The position numbers were made by a program, and so were the translations under genes. This document shows, piece by piece, positions 1 through 5,754 of a stretch of DNA of 10,963 nt. The notes under the pieces were generated by a model, which worked only from the letters and a program-made list of their open reading frames with translations, did not search any database and was not told where the DNA came from. How positions within the stretch are numbered: the stretch's first letter is position 1; the number at the start of each line of letters is the position of its first letter. Origin of the DNA: an uncultured Myxococcales bacterium (GTDB lineage: Bacteria > Myxococcota_A > UBA9042); assembly GCA_937915965.1 (NCBI GenBank), contig CALGHC010000306.1, positions 1 to 10,963 of the forward strand, written 5' to 3'.

Positions 1-527
1 TACAGGTCGCCTTTGTCGTGGCGCACGACGCTCGCCATCGTCGCCTCGACCAGGGCCGCAATTTCCGCACCTGCGACGAGCTGTTCGGCGCGCAGCACGA
101 AACTCGCCGATCGCCGTTCGTCCGCGCGCCCCAGGGACCGGTGCGCCAGGACCAGGCGTGCCGCCGGGCGCTCGGCGTCGCTGTCGGCGTACAAGGTGAA
201 CACTGCCCGGCTGCGTTCTATCGAGGCGTCACGCCATCGCCAGCCGCCCGCGAGCGGCCGATCGAATCCGACGTCTTGGATCAGCTCGATCAGGCGGGGC
301 GCGGCGGCTTCGTTCAGGACGGCTTCGTTCAGGACGGCTTCGTTCAGGACGGCTTCGTTCAGGACGGCTTCGCCGCCGCCTGCAGCCGCCGCCGCGGCGC
401 CGAAGGGTGTCGTGCTGACAAGGACGCTCGCGACGAAGGCGAAGCTCAGAGCGACCGCGGTCGGCCGTTGACGGCGGCGATCTGCCCGCCATGCGATAGG
501 ACCGTACCGGATTCGACGCCCCCGCAT
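1..527 (-). CDS. Secreted protein of unknown function, 3' end beyond left edge
   Basis: The leftward reading frame is open from the ATG at 527 to the window edge: 175 complete codons, then a codon beginning TA that is either Tyr or the stop. GGGGAG lies seven bases upstream of this ATG, which supports the start. Residues 1-23 are Arg-rich, 24-40 are hydrophobic, and an Ala run at 44-49 offers signal-peptidase I sites, so the product should be exported. There is no lipobox Cys. Residues 53-72 are four exact EAVLN pentapeptides from a 15-base tandem repeat. Residues 75-175 look like an ordinary alpha/beta fold without a motif I can name. The gene starts 47 bases after the UnbV lipoprotein stop and probably ends the same transcript. 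Opposite-strand frames here read DGFVQ repeats and lack a start signal, so I treat them as shadows. Function unknown. Confidence 0.72.
   Translation of the reverse strand, partial: MRGRRIRYGPIAWRADRRRQRPTAVALSFAFVASVLVSTTPFGAAAAAAGGGEAVLNEAVLNEAVLNEAVLNEAAAPRLIELIQDVGFDRPLAGGWRWRDASIERSRAVFTLYADSDAERPAARLVLAHRSLGRADERRSASFVLRAEQLVAGAEIAALVEATMASVVRHDKGDL
306..372 (-). repeat. 15-bp tandem repeat, 4 full copies plus 7 bases
   Basis: The plus-strand unit ggcttcgttcaggac occurs four times without a mismatch at 306-365, followed by a partial copy to 372. Read on the minus strand it encodes EAVLN four times, directly after the predicted signal-peptide cleavage region of the left-edge gene. Because the unit is a multiple of three, gain or loss of copies would keep the frame. 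The absence of any mismatch suggests recent expansion. Confidence 0.95.
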
Positions 528-534
528 TTGCCGT

Positions 535-540
535 CTCCCC
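535..540 (-). promoter_or_regulatory. Ribosome binding site that fixes the left-edge gene start
   Basis: On the minus strand this reads GGGGAG, with seven bases before the ATG at 527-525. An alternative ATG at 492 opens a different, Arg-rich frame without signal-peptide character, so this site decides both frame and start. Confidence 0.6.
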
Positions 541-574
541 GGCGGCCGATGCGAGCCCGCCCGCACCGATCGTG

Positions 575-2833
575 TCACGGACTGCCGTAGTGTATCTGCG
601 GCCGCACCGACAGCTCCTTGCCGTCGATCGTCACGATGATCGCGTCGTCGCCCGAAGTCCCCGCGGTCGCCTGCCATTGCCGGAAACACTCGCCGCTCTC
701 CTGGCACTCGATGGGACCGGTCCACTTGCCCTTGTGGCCCGCGGCCAGCTCGAGGGTGATCGGCACGGCCTCCATCAGATACTGCCCCTTGGGGTCGAAA
801 CTGCGGGCCATGACAGAGATGATGTCATCGACCGCCAACGCGACGCGCTTGTTGAGCTTGACGAGCGGCGGCTCGACCAGCGTCAGCGCCTGATCGATGG
901 GCGGTGTGACCTGATGGACGAAGCCGCTGGGCCAGTGCACCTCAAGGCCGACGAGCGCCTCGCCCGCGGGGATCGCGAACTGGGCGACCGGCTCGTCCAT
1001 CGTGTGCGGCGGCGCCTGTCCCGACACTTCGACGACCATTTTGCGTCCGGTCGTCTCAAGAACCAGCCGCGCGCCCAGGCCAAAACGGTTCGAGACGGTG
1101 CCGCGGAGGCGAACGGTGAGCCAGTGACCGCCGTGAACGACGTCGTTGCGCAGCAGCAGGGGGGCCATGCCCTGGCCTCCGATGAAGGCGTCGAGATCGC
1201 CGTCGCCGTCGACGTCGGTCATTGAGAGGGGCCGCGCGTTGTGCTTGTCGGGGAACCCGAAGAGGGCGCTGACTTCGGTAAACGTGCCGTCCCCCTTGTT
1301 GCGGTAAAGAACGGGGCGCATCCCGCCATCATCGGCGAGCAACCAGGCGTCGTAGTCGTAGCCGTGGGTGATCAGCAGGTCGAGGTGGCCGTCGAAGTCG
1401 AAGTCGAACATCCGCGCGGCCCACGAAACCATCGACAGCCCGGTGGTCGAGAGCGGCGCGGCGATCCCGGCTTCGATCGCCGCCGAGACCATGGTGCCGT
1501 CGGCCGCGCGGATCAGCAGATGAATGGCGCTGTCCTCGATCCCGGGAACCATCGTCAGGTCGACGGTCGCGAGGTCCCAGCCCTGCGCCTGGGCTCCACG
1601 CAAGCCGATCTCGGAGAAGACGTAATCGATGTCGCCGTCGCCATCGATGTCGCCACAGGAGCCCCCCATCGGCGTGCCGCCGCCGACCTTGGGCGAGAGA
1701 AAGAGCGGCGGCATGGCCTTTGTCTCGAAACGCTTGCCGCTGATCGGGAAGCCCCGGTTGCGCATCCAGGCGTTGCCATGTTCGGGAAAGCAACCCTCGG
1801 ATAGCGCCAGCACGTCTGTGTGCAGGTCGCCGTCCACGTCGGTCGCGAAGACGCCCCACAAGGACCCGACGTAGCCCAGGCCGAGCGCGTCCGCCTGCTC
1901 GAGGTAGTGGCCGTCGCCGCGGTTGCGAAAGACCAGCAGCCGAGCCTTGGCGTCACAGGTGAAGAGCGCTACGAGCAGGTCGAGGCGACCGTCGCTGTCG
2001 ACGTCGGCCGGTGCGATGCCGAGTACCTGCACGTCGGGAGGCAGCACGATCCCGCGTTTGGCCGCTTCATCGGTCCAGCCTTTGCCTGCCTGGACGAGCA
2101 GGGCGATCTTCGAGCCACCGATGACCAGCTCTGCGAGGCCGTTGGAGTCGCCGTCGGTGATCGCCATGGCGCTGATCTGTGGCTGCTGCATGACGTGGAC
2201 GAGGGTGTGCTGCCACCCCCATGCCTTTGTCGCCTTGCCCACCCAGACCTTTCCCAGGCCGTCGCTGTAGGCGACATCGACGAGGCCATCGAGTCCCAGG
2301 TCGGCGAGCAGGCCGATGTTGCTCTCGGGATAGGCGCCCCCCTTGACGCCGGGATCGAGCGCCATCGGCGGGCCAAGCTTGTCGGTGACGTTGGTGAAGG
2401 CGCCGGTCGCGACGAGGGGGCTCAAGGTGGTCACATCGCCGCCGCTGTCGCCCGCGCCGTTCGCGCCGTCCGCCTCCTTTGAGGTGTCGAACGTCGCGTC
2501 GTCGTCAGGGCGCGCCGTGTCCGCGACGACGAGAACATCGGCCGCGGAGTCGGTTGATTCTTGCAGGTCGCCGTTGGTGGCGTCGCCGCCGTCGCCGCCA
2601 TCGCCGACCAGCTCGACCGTGTCTGTGGGACCAGCGCTGCCATTGAGCGTCGCGGTGCCGGCTGGGTCCTTGTCGCCACCGCAGGAGCCGTGCGCCGCGC
2701 CGACGACGAGCGCGGCCACCACCGCAGCGGTCAACCGCGAACGCCGCGCGACCGGTGACGCAACCGGCGACGCAACTGGCGACGCAACCGGTGACGGCAC
2801 GCGGGGCGGTGCGGAGCTGTCACGGTTCGTCAT
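575..2833 (-). CDS. FG-GAP/VCBS repeat lipoprotein with ASPIC/UnbV domain
   Basis: This 752-residue product is probably an envelope-anchored beta-propeller. Residues 14-29 are four SPVA repeats, 34-48 are hydrophobic, and Cys51 (context AHGSC, a loose lipobox) is the likely lipidation site. An Asp/Gly/Thr-rich linker runs to about 140. FG-GAP-type Ca-binding loops follow near 178-190, 226-239, 277-290, 332-345, 395-408, 477-490 and 540-553; the 540 loop reads DVDGDGDLDAF. Residues 568-640 match ASPIC/UnbV, with FGLGARL at 584 and VHWPSG at 632. Residues 655-752 look like an Ig-like beta domain with a Cys pair at 710/716. The chosen ATG has GGGAG upstream and lies 23 bases after the crcB stop; a GTG at 2899 would overlap crcB and is less likely. 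The family is implicated in surface binding or adhesion, but the ligand here is unknown. Confidence 0.88.
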   Translation of the reverse strand: MTNRDSSAPPRVPSPVASPVASPVASPVARRSRLTAAVVAALVVGAAHGSCGGDKDPAGTATLNGSAGPTDTVELVGDGGDGGDATNGDLQESTDSAADVLVVADTARPDDDATFDTSKEADGANGAGDSGGDVTTLSPLVATGAFTNVTDKLGPPMALDPGVKGGAYPESNIGLLADLGLDGLVDVAYSDGLGKVWVGKATKAWGWQHTLVHVMQQPQISAMAITDGDSNGLAELVIGGSKIALLVQAGKGWTDEAAKRGIVLPPDVQVLGIAPADVDSDGRLDLLVALFTCDAKARLLVFRNRGDGHYLEQADALGLGYVGSLWGVFATDVDGDLHTDVLALSEGCFPEHGNAWMRNRGFPISGKRFETKAMPPLFLSPKVGGGTPMGGSCGDIDGDGDIDYVFSEIGLRGAQAQGWDLATVDLTMVPGIEDSAIHLLIRAADGTMVSAAIEAGIAAPLSTTGLSMVSWAARMFDFDFDGHLDLLITHGYDYDAWLLADDGGMRPVLYRNKGDGTFTEVSALFGFPDKHNARPLSMTDVDGDGDLDAFIGGQGMAPLLLRNDVVHGGHWLTVRLRGTVSNRFGLGARLVLETTGRKMVVEVSGQAPPHTMDEPVAQFAIPAGEALVGLEVHWPSGFVHQVTPPIDQALTLVEPPLVKLNKRVALAVDDIISVMARSFDPKGQYLMEAVPITLELAAGHKGKWTGPIECQESGECFRQWQATAGTSGDDAIIVTIDGKELSVRPQIHYGSP
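2751..2798 (-). repeat. 12-bp tandem repeat, 4 copies (SPVA repeats)
   Basis: Four 12-base units (consensus accggYgacgca on the plus strand, the fourth ending ggc) give SPVASPVASPVASPVA just before the hydrophobic core of the UnbV lipoprotein signal. The few differences are mostly synonymous third-position changes. A repeat on the cytoplasmic side of a signal peptide is unusual. Confidence 0.9.
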
Positions 2834-2844
2834 CGTCAACGTCT

Positions 2845-2849
2845 CTCCC
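2845..2849 (-). promoter_or_regulatory. Ribosome binding site for the UnbV lipoprotein
   Basis: The minus strand reads GGGAG eleven bases before the ATG at 2833, a slightly long spacing; AGAG just downstream could also pair. It lies within the 23-base gap after crcB and supports the ATG at 2833 over the GTG at 2899. Confidence 0.45.
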
Positions 2850-2856
2850 ACGCCGC

Positions 2857-3249
2857 TCAGCTGCCCAGTCGATAGCCGAGCCAGCCGCCCAGCAAGCACA
2901 GCGCCACGGTCCCGGCCAGGTAGCCGGTCGCCTCAGCGTAGCGTCCTCCCTGCAATAGCGAGAAGGACTCGGCGTTGAATGTGGAGTACGTCGTGAAGCC
3001 CCCCAGCAACCCGGTGGTGAGCGCCAGCCGCAGCGTCGCGGCGTCGACGGATGAGCGATCGAAGCGCGTCAGCGCCAGCACGAGCAGCAGCGAGCCGACG
3101 AAGTTCACCGCCGCGGTGCCGGCCAGCGCCGCCCAGGGCGCAGCGACGCGCGTGCCGAGCAGCGCTCGCGTCGCCAGGCCGATCATGTAGCGAAGACAGC
3201 CGCCGACGCCACTGCCCAAGAAGACTGCGACCAGGGCGGGCAGCGTCAT
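2857..3249 (-). CDS. crcB: Fluoride channel CrcB/Fluc
   Basis: At 130 residues this is the normal length for a Fluc protein, a dual-topology dimer in the inner membrane that lets F- leave the cytoplasm. Four membrane segments are visible near 2-25, 37-60, 75-98 and 108-127. Family signatures are GGCLRY at 16-21, the TM2 Asn49 in AVNFVGS, and GGFTTYSTFNAE at 83-94. The last matches the TM3 break that carries the phenylalanine box; the first aromatic is Tyr88 rather than the textbook Phe, while Phe91 is kept. GGGAGG lies nine bases before the ATG. The gene sits 46 bases after the cysteine-rich lipoprotein and 23 before the UnbV lipoprotein, so it is probably co-transcribed with them. I see no fluoride riboswitch upstream of it or of the transcript. 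The longer frame extending upstream runs antiparallel-style through the neighbouring gene and is spurious. Confidence 0.96.
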   Translation of the reverse strand: MTLPALVAVFLGSGVGGCLRYMIGLATRALLGTRVAAPWAALAGTAAVNFVGSLLLVLALTRFDRSSVDAATLRLALTTGLLGGFTTYSTFNAESFSLLQGGRYAEATGYLAGTVALCLLGGWLGYRLGS

Positions 3250-3295
3250 GCGCGTGTGCCTCCCGTCGCGTCGCGGTCCGCGAGGCAAGGCGCCG

Positions 3296-4015
3296 TCACG
3301 GGCAGACCACAAAGAAGCAACGCGGCTGATCGCCGAGCAGACCGCAGGTCGCGCAGTAGCAGCCCGTGTAGGCCGTGCCGGGCACGATGATGCACTTGTC
3401 GGCGTTCTTGCCCACACACAGCGCGGGGTTGCAGGCGGCCTTGTCGCCCGAGCAACTGGCCCCGCACCAGCAGTCTGGCTCTGCGTTCGCCATCGTCGTG
3501 CACTTGCACTTCTCTTCTCGGTCCTGGCCGATGTAGGTGCAGCCCGTTTGGGCAGCGCAGCCGCTGATGTCGCCCTTGTCGTTGCAGACGTATTGGGGAC
3601 ACATCGGTTTGTCGGGGTGCTGACTCGCGCAGGTGTCGCCGCACCAGCAGGTCGAGTCGATCCCTGCACACAGCGACTCCTGACACTTGGTCTTTTCGGC
3701 CTTGCAGCCGTCGCCGCAGTAGCACTGACCGGTCTGGGGGCAATCGGAGAGGAAGGTGCACTGGTCGTCGTACTGCGAAAAGAGCGCGCGGTTGTCGTCG
3801 GCCACCCCAAGGCACGACGACGCCGTGATCGCGTCTTCGCTGTCGCCGACAAGGGCGTCGTTTGTGCCGGCCGTGGTGGCGTCGGCACCGGACGCGGTGC
3901 CCTCCTTGGCGTCGTCCTCGCCCGAGCACGACGCGCCGGCTGCGCAACACACCAGCGCTGCGGCGAAGAGGCGGGCGGGGCGGAAGGCAGTGTGGCGGGG
4001 GGTCGGTCGGCGCAT
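3296..4015 (-). CDS. Cysteine-rich lipoprotein, four-module
   Basis: This 239-residue protein starts at an ATG with GGAG six bases upstream. A basic start (residues 1-15) and hydrophobic stretch (16-28) lead to Cys30 in GASC, the likely lipidated residue. An acidic Ser/Ala/Asp/Gly-rich linker fills 31-65. The rest is a cysteine-rich domain with 28 further Cys, an even number that would suit disulfides in an oxidising compartment. Four copies of a motif like C-x-C-G-x2-C-x(6-9)-C-x(3-4)-C appear at about 98-116, 123-144, 182-200 and 219-238; the last is divergent. I do not recognise a named family. It is the first gene of the leftward cluster and diverges from another cysteine-rich lipoprotein at 4203. 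A surface or periplasmic structural or binding role is plausible but inferred. Confidence 0.85.
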   Translation of the reverse strand: MRRPTPRHTAFRPARLFAAALVCCAAGASCSGEDDAKEGTASGADATTAGTNDALVGDSEDAITASSCLGVADDNRALFSQYDDQCTFLSDCPQTGQCYCGDGCKAEKTKCQESLCAGIDSTCWCGDTCASQHPDKPMCPQYVCNDKGDISGCAAQTGCTYIGQDREEKCKCTTMANAEPDCWCGASCSGDKAACNPALCVGKNADKCIIVPGTAYTGCYCATCGLLGDQPRCFFVVCP

Positions 4016-4074
4016 TTGCGTCTCCAGGGGCAGTGGGCCGGGCCGCGCGGGGCGCGACTTCTTGCGGCGAGCCC

Positions 4075-4088
4075 GTCACGTGGTCACG
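4075..4088. promoter_or_regulatory. Direct repeat GTCACG-TG-GTCACG, candidate operator
   Basis: Two identical GTCACG hexamers separated by TG also create a CACGTG palindrome at 4077-4082. They lie just downstream of the candidate leftward -10 element, where a repressor could act. No regulator is encoded nearby, so the role is a guess from position. Confidence 0.25.
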
Positions 4089-4117
4089 AGGGTACATGCC
4101 ACCGGCGGTTCTTCCAA
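4089..4117 (-). promoter_or_regulatory. Candidate leftward promoter for the cysteine-rich lipoprotein/crcB cluster
   Basis: On the minus strand TTGGAA (4117-4112) is followed after 17 bases by TACCCT (4094-4089), a weak match to a housekeeping sigma factor promoter. It would give a leader of roughly 70 bases before the ATG at 4015. No better candidate is seen in the 187-base divergent region. Confidence 0.35.
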
Positions 4118-4141
4118 TCCGCTGGGCGATGCATTCGTGTT

Positions 4142-4169
4142 TGGACAGCGCGGCCGCGACCGCTACACT
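4142..4169 (+). promoter_or_regulatory. Candidate promoter of the rightward cysteine-rich lipoprotein
   Basis: TGGACA at 4142-4147 (five of six bases of the -35 consensus) and TACACT at 4164-4169 (four of six of the -10) are 16 bases apart. Transcription would begin near 4176, giving a leader of under 30 bases that contains AGGAGG at 4192-4197, five bases before the ATG. Confidence 0.55.
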
Positions 4170-4202
4170 GGCCTCTTTCGAGGCGCAATCGAGGAGGCGA
4201 CG

Positions 4203-5663
4203 ATGAAGACCTACCGGCCCACGGGCTCGATCGCGACCGCCGCGCTTGTCGCCGCCGGGCTGCTGCTTGGCTGCAGCGACGCCGGCTCTGGCTCGGTCAT
4301 CGGGACCACGTCGGGAACGGGCTCGACGGGCGGCGACGGCGCCGGAACCATCGGCGACGCCACGCCCGGCGACGCCAGCGGCGGAGCCGACGCGGCGACA
4401 ACAACGCCCGACGCGCCCAGCAGTGACGCCGTGACTCCCTTGGGAGACGCAGGCATCAATCCGGACGGTGGGCCGCACGATGGCGCCGGCCCCCAGGACG
4501 GCGGCGGGCCGCACGACGGCGGTGGCCTGAAGGACGGTGGCGGCCCCAACGACGGCGGTGGCCCGAAGGACGGAGGCGGCCCGAAGGACGGCGGCGGCCT
4601 GAAGGACGGTGGCGCACCGCAGGACGGCGGCGTTCAACCGGACACCGGCGTCAAGCCCGACGCAGGCGTCAACCCCGCCGACGCCAGCACGACCACCACG
4701 CCGGACGGCAAGGCCGCCAAGTACCAGACCTGTTCGGCGGTCTCCGCGTGCGCCGATATCGCGTGCAAACCACTGAAAGCCGGCTGCGACAAGCCCTGCC
4801 GGGACAACGCCAGCGCGGCGGCCGACGCCAAATGGGCGCCCTTCTCGCAGTGCATGCACGATGGCTGCATCGCCAAGGGTTGTCCGGACAGCGGCGACGG
4901 CAGCTGCAACGGCTGCAAGTACGAGAAGTGCCTGATCCCCTATCTGGCGTGCTTCAACAAGGGCGACACCGGCGCTCAGCCTTGTATCTCGGCCTTCGAT
5001 TGCTTCGACAAGTGCAAGAACGGTGGCCCGACCTGTGTACAGGACTGCTACGACGACCTGTCCGCCGCCGGCCAGAAGCAGCTCATGGCGCTGATGATGT
5101 GTGCCGCCCTCGCCGAGCCCGACAAGGGCATCGACGAATGCCCCAACGAGTACCTGACCTGCGTCTCGGGCGGCAAGACCGGCCCGGGCAATTGCATCGA
5201 TCTGGTTGAGTGCTGGACGCAGTGCGACAGCGAGAAGAAGGAGGGCGCCAGCGAGGGCGAGGTGCTGATCTGCACCGGCGAGTGCTACGGCGGCGCCACT
5301 TTGCAGGCGCAGCAGCAGTGGACCGCGCTGATTGGCTGTTTCGAGGGCGCCAAGACCAAGGCCGAACAGCAGAAATGCGCTGACTCCTTCGTCGTTTGCA
5401 CCAACCCGTCGGGGCTGTTGACGTGTCCCGAGATCGACCCGTGCATCTGGCAGTGCGCCGCGGCTGGCGGCGAGGCCAAGGGGGTCAGCTGCGCGCTGGA
5501 GTGCATGCACAAGGCGACAAAGACAGACGCACAGGCATGGATCCTGTTCACGATGTGTCGCGACAACGTCTGCAAGCCCAAGTGCGGCGGCAACCAAAGC
5601 TGCGAAGCGAACTGCCAGGCGACGGAGTGCGCGACGCAGAAGGCTGCTTGCATCGGCGGCTAG
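4203..5663 (+). CDS. Cysteine-rich lipoprotein with Asp-Gly-Gly repeat stalk
   Basis: This 486-residue lipoprotein has a clear signal (hydrophobic 9-23) and lipobox LLGC with Cys24. Residues 25-80 are a Gly/Thr/Ala/Asp linker. Residues 86-155 are hexapeptide-like repeats of the form DGGGPK, DGGGLK and DGGGPN, probably an extended acidic stalk that lifts the rest off the membrane. Residues 177-486 hold about four related cysteine modules starting near 177, 261, 331 and 408. Each is roughly C-x(4-5)-C-x2-C, then C-x3-C, then a hydrophobic helix ending in Cys, with shared text such as QQWTALIGC and QAWILFTMC. The pattern suggests disulfide-bonded helical repeats. I know no precise family. AGGAGG precedes the ATG by five bases, so the longer frame upstream of 4203 is not used. 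A long opposite-strand frame across this gene has no signal peptide or repeat logic and is a shadow. Confidence 0.88.
   Translation: MKTYRPTGSIATAALVAAGLLLGCSDAGSGSVIGTTSGTGSTGGDGAGTIGDATPGDASGGADAATTTPDAPSSDAVTPLGDAGINPDGGPHDGAGPQDGGGPHDGGGLKDGGGPNDGGGPKDGGGPKDGGGLKDGGAPQDGGVQPDTGVKPDAGVNPADASTTTTPDGKAAKYQTCSAVSACADIACKPLKAGCDKPCRDNASAAADAKWAPFSQCMHDGCIAKGCPDSGDGSCNGCKYEKCLIPYLACFNKGDTGAQPCISAFDCFDKCKNGGPTCVQDCYDDLSAAGQKQLMALMMCAALAEPDKGIDECPNEYLTCVSGGKTGPGNCIDLVECWTQCDSEKKEGASEGEVLICTGECYGGATLQAQQQWTALIGCFEGAKTKAEQQKCADSFVVCTNPSGLLTCPEIDPCIWQCAAAGGEAKGVSCALECMHKATKTDAQAWILFTMCRDNVCKPKCGGNQSCEANCQATECATQKAACIGG
4461..4637 (+). repeat. 18-bp imperfect tandem repeats encoding DGGGPx
   Basis: About nine imperfect 18-base units like ggcggcccgaaggacggc encode Asp-Gly-Gly-Gly-Pro/Leu-Lys/His/Asn hexapeptides in the stalk of the rightward lipoprotein. 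Copies differ mainly at the fifth and sixth residues. The array may change length by slippage without loss of frame. Confidence 0.88.
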
Positions 5664-5754
5664 GCGGTTACGCGCTCGCATCGTTGGCCAGGCGGCCACG
5701 CGGATAGGTTCCGACGCCAAGACCGCGGCCCGAACTCGCCCCGCTCGCTCCTCG

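Noticed and set aside
306..372. CRISPR-like array
   Set aside because: The copies are directly adjacent with no spacers and lie in a coding frame.
458..527. Tat (twin-arginine) signal in the left-edge gene
   Set aside because: RRRQRP lacks the hydrophobic residues of the SRRxFLK motif, so an ordinary Sec signal with a basic start fits better.
572..2482. Chain of rightward open frames opposite the UnbV lipoprotein
   Set aside because: The minus strand encodes repeated DxDxDG loops and a UnbV domain. The plus frames are their shadows, as shown by repeated DVG/VAV text.
4016..4202. Fluoride riboswitch upstream of the crcB-containing cluster
   Set aside because: No stretch resembling the conserved crcB-motif core could be recognised by eye. 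A covariance search would settle it.
4461..4637. RTX-type Ca-binding nonapeptides
   Set aside because: The repeats are six residues (DGGGPK type), do not follow GGxGxDxUx, and are not at a C-terminal secretion region. A stalk is the better reading.
3246..5720. Very long leftward open frame over the rightward lipoprotein
   Set aside because: It is low-complexity Ala/Arg/Val-rich, overlaps two well-supported genes, and has no signal or ribosome binding site logic. It mirrors the codon bias of the true strand.
5664..5754. Hairpin TGGCC-AGGC-GGCCA (5685-5698) between convergent genes as a shared terminator
   Set aside because: The stem is only 5 bp and neither strand has a T-run after it. GC-rich DNA yields such stems by chance.
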